Both the position numbers and the translations under genes were made by a program. A stretch of DNA of 64,000 nucleotides from CAVQCA01 sp963763115 (GTDB lineage: Bacteria; Pseudomonadota; Gammaproteobacteria; UBA9214): assembly GCA_963763115.1 (NCBI GenBank), contig CAVXNM010000027.1, forward strand, positions 1 to 64,000, given 5' to 3'. The notes below the pieces were generated by a model that saw only the letters and a list, made by a program, of their open reading frames with translations, was not told where the DNA came from and searched no databases. Positions 26,728 to 35,836 of the stretch are shown one piece after another; the first letter of the stretch is position 1; every line of letters begins with the position of its first letter.

Positions 26728-27921
26728 ATGAGTAACAGCGACCAGTGGCTGCTGCCCGAAGGCATCGAGGAACTCCTGCCGCCCCATGCCTGGCGGCTGG
26801 AGTGCGCGAGCCGGGAGCTGCTTGATCTGTACTCGAGCTGGGGCTACGAACTGATCATACCGCCCTTCATCGAATACCTGGAGTCCCTGCTGACCGGTAC
26901 CGGTCACGACCTCGACCTGCAGACTTTCAAGCTGACCGATCAGCTGAACGGCCGCATGATGGGGGTGCGGGCCGACATGACGCCGCAGGCCGCGCGCATC
27001 GACGCGCACCCGTTGCAGAGGGAGACACCCTCACGTCTGTGTTATCTGGGTACGGTGTTGCACACGCGCCCGGACGGTTTTGCCGGTACTCGCTGCCCCA
27101 TGCAGCTGGGCGCCGAACTGTTCGGCCACGGCGGCATCGAAAGCGATGTCGAGATCCTCAGTCTGGTGCTGGAGACGCTGGCGCTGATGGGAATCACGGA
27201 CGTGCACATGGACCTGGGTCATGTCGGTATCTTTCGGGGTCTGGCCCGGGAAGCCGGTCTTGACGAACGCATGGAAACCGACCTGTTCGATGCGCTGCAG
27301 CGCAAGGCGGTTCCCGAAATCGAGGAACTCCTGGCCGCTGCCTCGCTCGGCGAGGCGCACCGTCGCCGGCTGGCGAACCTGGCCGAACTCAATGGGGGTT
27401 GGGAAGTGCTCGATACGGCCCGCGAGCGGCTGGCCGGGGCAGGAGCAGGGGTCATGGCGGCGCTGGATAATCTGTGTGCGATCGCCGTGGCGATGAAGCC
27501 GCGCGCGGGCGCGGCCTCGGTGTTCTTCGATCTCGCGGAACTGCGCGCCTATAACTACCAGAGCGGCATGGTGTTTGCCATGTTCATACCCGGCCGCGGG
27601 CAGGAAATCGCTCGCGGCGGGCGCTATGACGCTATCGGTCAGGTTTTCGGGCGGGCGCGCCCGGCAACCGGATTCAGTACCGATCTGCGCACGCTGATGG
27701 ACCTCAGTCCGCGCGACTTCGGCGAACCGCGCGGCGCCATCATGGCGCCTGCGGATAACGATCCGGCCCTGCTGGCGATGGTGCGCGAACTGCGCGCGGG
27801 TGGTGAGCGGGTCATTTTCACGCTCCCTGGACAAACCGGCGGTCCTGTCGACATGGGTTGCGACCGGGTGATCGAGCGGGAGCATCATGCGTTGCGGGTA
27901 AGGCCGGCGCATACGGAATGA
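26728..27921 (+). CDS. hisZ: ATP phosphoribosyltransferase regulatory subunit HisZ
   Basis: About 397 residues. A class II synthetase-like paralogue of HisS that binds short-form HisG and makes it active and histidine-sensitive. WLLPEGIEELLPPHAWRLE, VRADMTPQAARIDAH and ARGGRYDAIG are hallmarks. The ATG at 26728 is preferred; an upstream ATG at 26674 lies within the DUF2065 gene. Its presence predicts a short HisG elsewhere in the genome. Confidence 0.93.
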   Translation: MSNSDQWLLPEGIEELLPPHAWRLECASRELLDLYSSWGYELIIPPFIEYLESLLTGTGHDLDLQTFKLTDQLNGRMMGVRADMTPQAARIDAHPLQRETPSRLCYLGTVLHTRPDGFAGTRCPMQLGAELFGHGGIESDVEILSLVLETLALMGITDVHMDLGHVGIFRGLAREAGLDERMETDLFDALQRKAVPEIEELLAAASLGEAHRRRLANLAELNGGWEVLDTARERLAGAGAGVMAALDNLCAIAVAMKPRAGAASVFFDLAELRAYNYQSGMVFAMFIPGRGQEIARGGRYDAIGQVFGRARPATGFSTDLRTLMDLSPRDFGEPRGAIMAPADNDPALLAMVRELRAGGERVIFTLPGQTGGPVDMGCDRVIEREHHALRVRPAHTE

Positions 27922-28007
27922 ACGGCTGCATCGTCGCAGGCCCGCACCCTGCGTGATCAACTGCCGCTGCGGTAACTTTTCGATTATTCAGGATGAGAGT
28001 TAATTCC

Positions 28008-29306
28008 ATGGGTAAAAATGTCGTGGTCATCGGGACCCAGTGGGGTGATGAAGGCAAGGGCAAGGTCGTCGATCTGCTGACCGACCGTGCATCCGCCGTG
28101 GTGCGCTTCCAGGGCGGCCACAACGCCGGTCACACGCTGGTCATTGACGGCAGGAAAACGGTGCTGCACCTGATACCCTCGGGCATCCTGCGCGAGAACG
28201 TCCAGTGTTTGATCGGAAACGGCGTGGTGCTCTCACCCACGGCCTTGCTGGAAGAACTGACCATGCTGGAGGAGATCGGCGTCCCGGCCCGTGAACGGCT
28301 CCGTATCAGCGAGTCCTGTCCGCTGATCCTTCCCTATCACATCGCGCTCGATCATGCGCGCGAGGCGGCACGGGGCAAGAAGGCCATCGGCACCACCGGC
28401 CGCGGCATCGGCCCGGCCTACGAGGACAAGGTTTCACGCCGGGGACTGCGTCTCGGCGAGTTGCTGGAAGCGGATCACTTCAGGGAGCGCCTGCGCGAGG
28501 TTATGGACTATCACAACCATGTCCTGCAGCATTATTTCAAGGCGCAACCGGTGGACTACGCCACGGTCCTCGATGAGGCTCTGGCCCAGGGCGAGCAGAT
28601 CGCCCCCATGGTCGCCGACATCCCGGGCCTGCTGCACGTTATGCGTGCGGAAGGCCGGAACATCATGTTCGAGGGCGCCCAGGGGGCGCTGCTCGATATC
28701 GATCATGGCACCTATCCCTACGTGACCTCGTCGAACACCACGGCCGGCGGCGCGGCCTGCGGCAGCGGTGTCGGACCGCGCGACCTCGATTATGTGCTGG
28801 GCATCGTCAAGGCCTATACCACCCGCGTCGGGGCCGGTCCGTTTCCCACCGAGCTGTTCGATGCGGACGGTCGCCACCTCGGCGAGAAGGGGCACGAGTT
28901 CGGCGCGACCACCGGGCGCCAGCGGCGCTGCGGCTGGCTGGATATGGTGGCGCTGCGCCGCTCGCTCGCCGTCAACAGCGTCACCGGCCTGTGTATCACC
29001 AAGCTCGATGTGCTGGATGGGCTGCCGACCCTGCGCATCGGCGTGGCCTACCGGCTGGACGGCAGAACGGTGACGAGCTCGCCCATCGGTGCGGACCTGA
29101 TGGAGCGCTGCGAACCCGACTACATCGACATGCCGGGCTGGTCCGAATCCACTGTGGGGGCCAGGTCGAGACAGGAACTGCCGGCGGCGGCGCAGGCCTA
29201 TCTGGAGCGGATCGAGGAACTCTGTGGCGTGCCGATCGATCTCATCTCCACCGGACCGGACCGTGCCGACACCATCGTCCTGAAGCACCCGTTCGAGGCC
29301 GGCTGA
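28008..29306 (+). CDS. purA: Adenylosuccinate synthetase
   Basis: 432 residues from MGKNVVVIGTQWGDEGKGK. It joins IMP and aspartate using GTP, the first step from IMP to AMP. GDEGKGK, GGHNAGHT, GTTGRGIGPAYEDK and the C-terminal STGPDR region are complete. An in-frame ATG at 27993 would add 5 residues. Confidence 0.97.
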   Translation: MGKNVVVIGTQWGDEGKGKVVDLLTDRASAVVRFQGGHNAGHTLVIDGRKTVLHLIPSGILRENVQCLIGNGVVLSPTALLEELTMLEEIGVPARERLRISESCPLILPYHIALDHAREAARGKKAIGTTGRGIGPAYEDKVSRRGLRLGELLEADHFRERLREVMDYHNHVLQHYFKAQPVDYATVLDEALAQGEQIAPMVADIPGLLHVMRAEGRNIMFEGAQGALLDIDHGTYPYVTSSNTTAGGAACGSGVGPRDLDYVLGIVKAYTTRVGAGPFPTELFDADGRHLGEKGHEFGATTGRQRRCGWLDMVALRRSLAVNSVTGLCITKLDVLDGLPTLRIGVAYRLDGRTVTSSPIGADLMERCEPDYIDMPGWSESTVGARSRQELPAAAQAYLERIEELCGVPIDLISTGPDRADTIVLKHPFEAG

Positions 29307-29382
29307 GGATTGGGCAGAGCATGAGATGGATGACAAATGCTTCAGGGGCGCAGTCCCTGTCGAAAATCAAATATCTACGGAA

Positions 29383-29561
29383 GCCACGGAAGAACATGGA
29401 AAAATTAACAAATAAAATGCAGCAAATTTTGTTCAGGATTGTCATTCCCGCGAAAGCGGGAATCCAGTAACGCACTGATGCTAGCGATCTGGATTCCCGA
29501 TTCTTCTCGGTCATGCTTTGTCTGAATTTCCTTAATCTGCATTCCGTGTTCTTCCGTGGCT
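29383..29561. repeat. Family A repeat, copy A2, carrying a nested family C element
   Basis: Arms GCCACGGAAGAACATGGAAA and TTCCGTGTTCTTCCGTGGC enclose a family C element. The 298-base gap after purA holds only these repeats; no gene is seen. Confidence 0.75.
29441..29515. repeat. Family C repeat, copy C2, nested in A2
   Basis: GTCATTCCCGCGAAAGCGGG followed by AATCCAGTAACGC, then an inverted degenerate copy GGATTCCCGATTCTTCTCGG. Shorter than C1 but with the same outer arm and the same habit of sitting inside another palindromic element. Confidence 0.75.
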
Positions 29562-29604
29562 ATTAATCGGGTTGGTTTCAGCCGAAACGGCTGACGGGAA
29601 ACCG

Positions 29605-30582
29605 CTATCTTGACCGCAGCTTTTTCGCCAACGCCATCACCATCGGTTTCAGCTCCTTCTGTTTCAGGCGTTTCGCCGCTTGTTTCGGCGTGAGCCACTC
29701 GCGGCCGCGATGGCTTTCCTCCCATTTTTTCTCCGGTACCAAGTGGGTGACCTCCATGGCGAAGACTTCGACGTGACAGGCGGCGCCCCACTTCCTGCAG
29801 GTATAGGCGCCGAGCGACCCATCGTATATCCATCCCTCCACGCCGGCCTCCTCCCAGGCCTCCTTCGCGGCGGATTCCCTGGCGGTGAGTCCAGGGTCCA
29901 TGATCCCCTTGGGTACGATCCAGTGTTTCCTGTTGCTGGAATAAATCACCAGAATTTCCGCTTCGCCCTTGTGCAGCCGGAAGGGAATAACGGCGGACTG
30001 GTGGTAATAATAGGCCGGTCGCCGTCGCCGTCCGGGACCATCCGGAGAGGGATAGGGAAATTTTTTCGGTAATGCAGAGGGCCGCGTGATACCCGCGAGG
30101 TTGGCGCAACCCGGTTTGAGGCAGCTCCAGTCATCCGGCATCTCGAGTCTGGCCAGGGTCGCCGTCGGCAGGAACTTGCCATCCTTCGCCGCGGGTTGCT
30201 TGTTCGGCAGCAGGAAGGTGAGCAGCTTCTCCAGCCCCGGGTTGTGCCCGACCAGCAATACCCGCCGCGCCTGCCGCGGGCAATCCACGAGCACGCCGCG
30301 CAATTCCTCGAGGCCGGCTTCGTAGATGCGCTCTTCAAGGTGGATGGCGCGCGTGCCGATCGCCATCGTCTTGCAGACCTTGGCTGCCGTCGCGCAGGCG
30401 CGCTCGGCCGGCGAGCTGACCACGTGATCGGGCGTCAGGCCCTGCCGCATCAGCCAGCTTCCCATGCGCTGGGCGCTGCGTTTTCCCTGGAGCTGCAGTG
30501 GACGGTGGAAATCGTCGCTGCTGACGCTCCAGTCGGACTTGGCATGACGCAGCAGCAGCAGTTCACGTGGCATGGTGGTCAT
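29605..30582 (-). CDS. Fused SixA-type histidine phosphatase and Nudix hydrolase
   Basis: 325 residues with two catalytic domains. The N-terminal half (about 1-160) is a SixA-like histidine phosphatase: R12-H13 in LLLLRHAKSDW and H113 in LLVGHNPGLE. The C-terminal half (about 190-325) is a Nudix hydrolase whose box (226-248) reads GIMDPGLTARESAAKEAWEE; the catalytic EAWEE core is intact but the first box glutamate is Leu. It is closest in style to diphosphoinositol/diadenosine polyphosphate hydrolases. The order is reversed relative to mycobacterial MutT1 (Nudix first). Substrate unknown; the polyphosphate neighbourhood suggests a phosphoanhydride compound. Confidence 0.85.
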   Translation of the reverse strand: MTTMPRELLLLRHAKSDWSVSSDDFHRPLQLQGKRSAQRMGSWLMRQGLTPDHVVSSPAERACATAAKVCKTMAIGTRAIHLEERIYEAGLEELRGVLVDCPRQARRVLLVGHNPGLEKLLTFLLPNKQPAAKDGKFLPTATLARLEMPDDWSCLKPGCANLAGITRPSALPKKFPYPSPDGPGRRRRPAYYYHQSAVIPFRLHKGEAEILVIYSSNRKHWIVPKGIMDPGLTARESAAKEAWEEAGVEGWIYDGSLGAYTCRKWGAACHVEVFAMEVTHLVPEKKWEESHRGREWLTPKQAAKRLKQKELKPMVMALAKKLRSR

Positions 30583-30745
30583 CCATTGAGCCTTGTTTTA
30601 TCCATGATGTATTCCGGTTGATCCTGCGGCCAGGTCGTTGTAGTTGCTGAATCAAACTGATTAACACTCAATAACACTGAAAGATTTCGATAATGTTATT
30701 TTTTCGTGTACTTCGGTGTACAGGGATCTACAAGAATCGCGTGAG

Positions 30746-30911
30746 GCACGACTGCAGGGAGAAGGTGAGACCGGGGACCGGTCGAGAGACTGGCCTGGGC
30801 CATGCACGACTACAGGGATGTAGGAGGTAGAGTAACGCATGGAGCAGTTACCGAGGAGGCAGGGTACCAAAAGTAGGCACCTCAGGCGATGCAGGAGCAA
30901 TTGCCGAGGAA
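30746..30911. repeat. Pair of imperfect direct repeats in a non-coding 440-base gap
   Basis: GCACGACTGCAGGGAG (30746) recurs as GCACGACTACAGGGAT (30803), and ATGGAGCAGTTACCGAGGA (30839) as ATGCAGGAGCAATTGCCGAGGA (30889). The surrounding 30583-31024 has no credible reading frame. It could be a decayed repeat array or an untranslated RNA. Confidence 0.4.
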
Positions 30912-31024
30912 GCCGGAAGCGATCCGTGGCGATTCAATCGCAGTTGAAGACTGAATGCAGAGTCATGAATCACGTAATACTCAATTAACGCCAAGGATAG
31001 AGGCGGACGGCGATGACGACTGCA

Positions 31025-32221
31025 TCAGCCGAAAACTGCACGGGGTGAGTGCTTGAAGTCTCTGGCGAGGATTTCAATGGTAATACGCATGACCTCCCGG
31101 AAGATCTTGTCCCGGTCATTGTTGTCGATGATCGGGATGTTGGCCCGGTCGGCTTCGGACAACAGATAGGACTGCAGGCGCCAGATCTCGTCGAAATGCT
31201 TGAGGTAGCGTTCCGCGCGGCGCTGCGGCACATCGGTGCTGCGTCCGCTGATGCGCCGCTGCAGCCGCTTGCGCTTGAGTATGCCGAGCATGAGCGGGAT
31301 GACCACCGCCTCCTTGTCGATTTTCAGTTTCTCGATAAAAGCGGGATGGATGTGCACGCCTTCGAGAATCAGCGAGACCCGCTCACGCAGGGCGCGCTGT
31401 ATTACCGCCTCGATCGCCACGGACAGCAGGTCCGCCTGGGTCCGGTAGCCGTGTATCAGCAGCGCTTCAGGTACCCTGGTATAGGACTTCGGCTGCCCGG
31501 GCAGGGCACTCCAGGCGGCGAATGACGAGGTGTGCAGCACGGGGATCAACTGCCTGGGTAGCATGGTGCGCATGACCTCGCGCAGCATGTCGGTCGACTG
31601 CGTGCGTACGATATCGAGATGACTCGCCAGCATGCTGGCGACGGTGCTTTTCCCGCACCCGGCCGTCCCGCCGATCAGGAATATTAACGGCCGTCCGCTG
31701 TTGACATAATCACGCCATATCAGCCAGCGCTGTGCGACGGCGGGGCCGAGCTTGCGCGACTGTCTGAGATAGCGGTAGGTCAGGTTGCCGAGGTGTCTGG
31801 AGTCGATCTCATCGATGTAACGCTCATTGAGGTGCTTGTAGACGGTGGTGACGATCTCCTGGGCCTCCTCGCTTACCAGACCGATGGTTTCCAGGCGTTG
31901 CTGGTACTCCAGCCTGGAAAACGGCCGCTGCGAGCCATCCCTCTGCTTGACCGATATGTTGAACGTCAGCGGCGACCTGTGCCAGGCATAGCGGTTGGCG
32001 ACGTTGTTTCGTTTCTGCCGCCTCAGGTGTTCGATGACCCGGCGGCGCAGCTCCGTGGTGGTGATCGAGGACAGTTCGTTGATCTCGCCACGGATATCAG
32101 CCGAGAGCTGGTAGGCCTCCTTGAATGACAGTCCGGCATCCTGCAGGGAACGTATCAGGATGCCGCGCAGGAACGGCACCTTGGTGTTGTCCTCTACATC
32201 CTCGACCAGAGTTTTGGCCAT
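31025..32221 (-). CDS. ATP-cone and P-loop kinase, 2-phosphoglycerate kinase-like
   Basis: 398 residues. Residues 1 to about 90 look like an ATP-cone nucleotide-sensing domain (VPFLRGILIRSLQDAGLSF). A P-loop kinase follows: Walker A G184-S192 in IGGTAGCGKST, then TQSTDMLREVMRTMLP and VSLILEGVHIHPAF. This arrangement matches archaeal 2-phosphoglycerate kinase, which makes 2,3-bisphosphoglycerate, the precursor of cyclic 2,3-diphosphoglycerate. In bacteria the role is unclear. It is divergent from ppk2 across 138 bases. Confidence 0.75.
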   Translation of the reverse strand: MAKTLVEDVEDNTKVPFLRGILIRSLQDAGLSFKEAYQLSADIRGEINELSSITTTELRRRVIEHLRRQKRNNVANRYAWHRSPLTFNISVKQRDGSQRPFSRLEYQQRLETIGLVSEEAQEIVTTVYKHLNERYIDEIDSRHLGNLTYRYLRQSRKLGPAVAQRWLIWRDYVNSGRPLIFLIGGTAGCGKSTVASMLASHLDIVRTQSTDMLREVMRTMLPRQLIPVLHTSSFAAWSALPGQPKSYTRVPEALLIHGYRTQADLLSVAIEAVIQRALRERVSLILEGVHIHPAFIEKLKIDKEAVVIPLMLGILKRKRLQRRISGRSTDVPQRRAERYLKHFDEIWRLQSYLLSEADRANIPIIDNNDRDKIFREVMRITIEILARDFKHSPRAVFG

Positions 32222-32359
32222 GTTTTGCAGTACCTGTTAATGTCGTCCGGCGGTCATTACAATGACCGGGATTATATGATGTTAATGCGCCCCTGACACG
32301 CGGCTTGAAGCCGGGTTCGGTGTTTGATGTGGCAAGTGGATAACGGAGGATGACAGGCG

Positions 32360-33937
32360 ATGTTCCGGACGGCGGAGCTCGGGCAGAAGATACCGAAAAG
32401 CGAATACAAGCTGCGCGAGCCGGTGCTGAGACAGGAACTCCTGGAGGTACAGCAGGATCTCTACCAGTGCGGTGAATTCCCGGTACTTATCGTGTTCGCC
32501 GGTGTCGATGGCGCCGGCAAGGGTGAGACGGTAAACCGTCTCAACGAATGGATGGACCCGCGCTGGATCGTTACCCGGGCCTATGACGATCCCTCCGATG
32601 AAGAGCGGGAGCGCCCCGAATACTGGCGCTTCTGGCGCGACCTGCCTCCCAAGGGACGCATAGGCCTGTTTCTGAGCTCCTGGTATTCGCGACCGCTGCT
32701 CGACCGGGTCTATGACAAGGACACGGATGCGGTGTTCGACGAGCGGCTGGACCGCATTCTGGCCTTCGAGAAGGCGCTCGCCGATGACGGCGCGCTGATC
32801 CTTAAATTCTGGATGCACCTCAGCCAGACTGCCCAGAAGCGCCGGCTGAAGAAGCTCGAGAAGGATCCCCTGACTAACTGGCGCGTTACCCAGCGCGACT
32901 GGGATCACTGGCATATCTATGACCGGTTCGAGTCCGCGGCGGAACGGGCGATCATGCGCACCAGCACGGGTTCGGCGTCCTGGGCCATCGTCGAGGGTGA
33001 AGATCCCTATTATCGCAGCCTAACGGTAGGGATGATCGTGCGCGAAGAGATCCGCAAGCGCATCGATGAATTCCACAAGAAAAAAATGGTGATGCAGGAA
33101 CTGGCCCTGCTCGAGACGCCAGGCAGTGAGCAGTTCCCGCCGCCATCCGTGACGACCGAGCCTGGGTCGCCGGCGGCATCCGTGGCGAGTGCACCGCTGC
33201 GTGTCGCCACGGTGTTGTCCCGGCTGGATATGTCGCTCTCGCTCGGCAAGAGCGACTACAAGCGGAAGTTGAAGGAGCAGCAGGCGCGCCTCAACCTGCT
33301 GCATCGGCAGGCCCTGAAAAAAGGCACATCAACCATTGTACTTTTCGAGGGGCCGGATGCCGCCGGGAAGGGCGGCGCCATCCGCCGGATTACCGCGGCG
33401 CTCGATGCCCGTCATTTCCAGGTCATTCCGATCGCCGCGCCGACGGATGAGGAGAGAGCCCAGCATTACCTGTGGCGATTCTGGCGACATCTCTCCCGGG
33501 CCGGACGCATCACGCTGTTCGATCGCAGCTGGTACGGGCGCGTGCTGGTCGAGCGGGTCGAGAGGTTCGCCACGGTGGAAGAGTGGCGGCGGGCCTATGC
33601 GGAGATCAACGAGTTCGAGCAGCAATTGACGCGGCATGGCACCGTCCTGCTGAAGTGCTGGATTCATATCACCAAGGATGAGCAGTTCAAGCGATTCAAG
33701 GAACGCGAGACGATCCCTCACAAGCAGTGGAAGTTGACCGAGGAAGACTGGCGCAACCGGGAGAACTGGGACGCCTACGAACTGGCGGCCAACGATCTCG
33801 TCGAGCATACCAGCACCAATGCCGCGCCATGGGTCATCGTGGAAGGCAACGACAAGGCCTACGCGCGCATCAGGGTGATCACTACGCTGTGCGACCGACT
33901 CGAAGTGGCGCTGAAGAACGGCAAGGACGTCAAATAG
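32360..33937 (+). CDS. Double-domain PPK2, polyphosphate:AMP phosphotransferase-like
   Basis: 525 residues with two tandem PPK2 domains (about 1-250 and 285-510). Walker A is G48-T57 (GVDGAGKGET) in the first and GPDAAGKGGAI in the second. The second has the full Walker B/lid (FDRSWYGRVLVERVE); in the first this reads FLSSWYSRPLLDRVY, so the Asp and Arg are lost. The class II two-domain form normally makes ADP from AMP and polyphosphate using the C-terminal domain, and the same split is expected here. GGAGG precedes the ATG. The stop TAG is supplied by the first bases of a family B repeat. Confidence 0.92.
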   Translation: MFRTAELGQKIPKSEYKLREPVLRQELLEVQQDLYQCGEFPVLIVFAGVDGAGKGETVNRLNEWMDPRWIVTRAYDDPSDEERERPEYWRFWRDLPPKGRIGLFLSSWYSRPLLDRVYDKDTDAVFDERLDRILAFEKALADDGALILKFWMHLSQTAQKRRLKKLEKDPLTNWRVTQRDWDHWHIYDRFESAAERAIMRTSTGSASWAIVEGEDPYYRSLTVGMIVREEIRKRIDEFHKKKMVMQELALLETPGSEQFPPPSVTTEPGSPAASVASAPLRVATVLSRLDMSLSLGKSDYKRKLKEQQARLNLLHRQALKKGTSTIVLFEGPDAAGKGGAIRRITAALDARHFQVIPIAAPTDEERAQHYLWRFWRHLSRAGRITLFDRSWYGRVLVERVERFATVEEWRRAYAEINEFEQQLTRHGTVLLKCWIHITKDEQFKRFKERETIPHKQWKLTEEDWRNRENWDAYELAANDLVEHTSTNAAPWVIVEGNDKAYARIRVITTLCDRLEVALKNGKDVK

Positions 33938-34011
33938 TGCCCATCCATAAGGAAATCAACTCACCTGCAGTCGTGCGTCTCTGCGGTGAAAACGTGATTA
34001 TGGATGAAAAC
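33935..34011. repeat. Family B repeat, copy B7, internally deleted
   Basis: Starts TAGTGCCCATCCATAAGGA and ends CTCTGCGGTGAAAACGTGA then TTATGGATG. The left inner arm and centre are missing. Its first three bases are the stop codon of the PPK2 gene. Confidence 0.65.
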
Positions 34012-34057
34012 CAAATAGGTACGTCTGTGTCCGGCGGCGGCTCTGTCACCTTATTCG

Positions 34058-35809
34058 CTAACGATAACCGCTCAGGATATCTTCCCGGGTCAGCACACCG
34101 TAGATCCGGGGCAGTCCCGGGACGGTCAGCCGGGTGATGTAGAGCGCCTCGGCGCCAACTCGGTGCATCTCCTCCCGGGCCTCCTGCAGGCTGGCCTGGA
34201 AGTCGATGGGCGCTGTCGTTAGCCGGCCTGCCGGCATGGCCAGCAGGTTCAGTTCGGTCACATCGGGCTGCTCCTGCAGGGCGCGCGCCAGGTCTACAGC
34301 GGGCATCAGCAGTGCCGGCGCATCATCTCTGTGCAGCAGCAGCCAACGGGGCTTGTCGGCAAGCGCCTGCTCCGCCTGCGGCCGCTCCACCCGGGGCGGT
34401 ACCTGGACAAAGCTGCGGTTCATCACGGCCGCCACGCCAACCTGGCGCAGGCCGCGGGCAATCCAGTCGTTGCGGTAATCCACGCCCATGGCGCGCAGCA
34501 GGGCCTGGAACACGGACTCCCGACCGTGAAGATAGCCGCTGGTCAGGGTGGCCGTGATTACCGCCAGCATGCCCGGGAAGATGATGTTGGGATTGTCGGT
34601 AAGCTCCAGGATAGCCAGCAGCGCCGCCAGCGGCGCCTGCAGTGCGCCGGCCATCATCGCGCCCATGCCGAGCATCACATGAAAGCCGACGGAGGCGTCG
34701 GGAAACAGGTCGAAGTGGTGGGCAATCGCGCCGGACAGTCCGCCGCCCATGGCGCCGATGACCAGGGATGGGCCGATCAGCCCACCCGGCACACCGAGTC
34801 CCACGGCGGCGGCTGTTGCCACCACCTTCGTCAGCACCATGGCCGCCATGAGCCAGATGGCCAGGTTGCCGCGCAGTGCGTCGTTAACCGTGTCGTAGCC
34901 AATGCCCATCACCTGGGGCACCACCAGACCGATGAGTCCCACCAGCGCTCCGGCAGTCATGGGCCGCAGCCACAGGGGAAGGGCCTGACCGCGCTGATAA
35001 AACAGGCGCAGCAGGCGAATGAAAGCGGCGGCGACCGCACCCAGCGCCATCCCCATCAACAGAATGAGGGGCAACTCGGCCATGGAGCCCATGTTCAGCG
35101 GCGGGACGGAGAAGGCCAGGTCCTCGCCGAAGGCAAAGCGGGTCAGGGTGGTGGCGCTGACGGTTGCGAGGATCACGGGTGCAAAGGCCGCCACGGTGGA
35201 CTCCATCATCAGCACCTCCATGGCGAAGGCCACCCCGGCGAGTGGCGTGCTGAAGGTGGCGGCGATGCCCGCGGCGGCGCCGCAGGTACCCACGACACGC
35301 AAGGCGTTGTTCGGCAGTCCCAGCCACTGAGCCGGCACATTGCTGCTCGCCGCACCCAGATGAATGCTGGGTCCTTCCCGGCCGACGGAGTGGCCGCAGA
35401 TCAGGGCCACGGCGCCGCCGACAAATTGCACGGCCGCGTTGCCCCAGGGCAGACGTCCCTGGTGGTAGTCGAGCCGCTCGATGATGTGCGTGACGCCGAC
35501 CCGGTGCAGGGTCTTGGGGACGGCCAGGAACAGTAGCCCGAGCGCGGCCCCTCCGGCTACGGGCAGGACCAGCCGCCAAAAATAGTCGAGGCTCTCATAG
35601 TCGTAGTAGTGGGGCAGAAACGCGTCCTGGGCAAATTCTATCAGGGAGCGAAAGGCGATGATGACGGCGGCGGCCAGCACTCCGCTGAGCACCCCCAGCA
35701 GGCAGTGTTCGGGGATGGAATCGGTGCGCGAGACCCGCAGGCGGAACGCCTCCAGGCGACGGTTCCAGCCCAGCCGGATGCGTTCGGTCACCGTGCTCGT
35801 CATCCACAT
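34058..35809 (-). CDS. ClC-family chloride channel/antiporter with CBS-like tail
   Basis: 583 residues. About ten membrane helices (residues 35-430) carry GREGPSIHLG, whose Glu is the external gating residue, and PLAGVAFAMEVLM, whose Glu matches the internal proton-path residue of antiporter-type ClCs. GVPGGLIGPSLVIGA completes the pore. The remaining about 140 residues look like a degraded CBS pair (FVQVPPRVERPQAEQALADK, YGVLTREDILSG). It follows pstB2 by 27 bases on the same strand and could balance charge or pH during phosphate uptake (inference). Confidence 0.88.
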   Translation of the reverse strand: MWMTSTVTERIRLGWNRRLEAFRLRVSRTDSIPEHCLLGVLSGVLAAAVIIAFRSLIEFAQDAFLPHYYDYESLDYFWRLVLPVAGGAALGLLFLAVPKTLHRVGVTHIIERLDYHQGRLPWGNAAVQFVGGAVALICGHSVGREGPSIHLGAASSNVPAQWLGLPNNALRVVGTCGAAAGIAATFSTPLAGVAFAMEVLMMESTVAAFAPVILATVSATTLTRFAFGEDLAFSVPPLNMGSMAELPLILLMGMALGAVAAAFIRLLRLFYQRGQALPLWLRPMTAGALVGLIGLVVPQVMGIGYDTVNDALRGNLAIWLMAAMVLTKVVATAAAVGLGVPGGLIGPSLVIGAMGGGLSGAIAHHFDLFPDASVGFHVMLGMGAMMAGALQAPLAALLAILELTDNPNIIFPGMLAVITATLTSGYLHGRESVFQALLRAMGVDYRNDWIARGLRQVGVAAVMNRSFVQVPPRVERPQAEQALADKPRWLLLHRDDAPALLMPAVDLARALQEQPDVTELNLLAMPAGRLTTAPIDFQASLQEAREEMHRVGAEALYITRLTVPGLPRIYGVLTREDILSGYR

Positions 35810-35836
35810 CTCCCAGTCTCATGAACGAGCCATGAG

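Noticed and set aside
34331..35536. A 401-codon plus-strand open frame opposite the ClC gene
   Set aside because: Antisense to a clear ClC channel; Gly/His/Gln-rich low-complexity translation.
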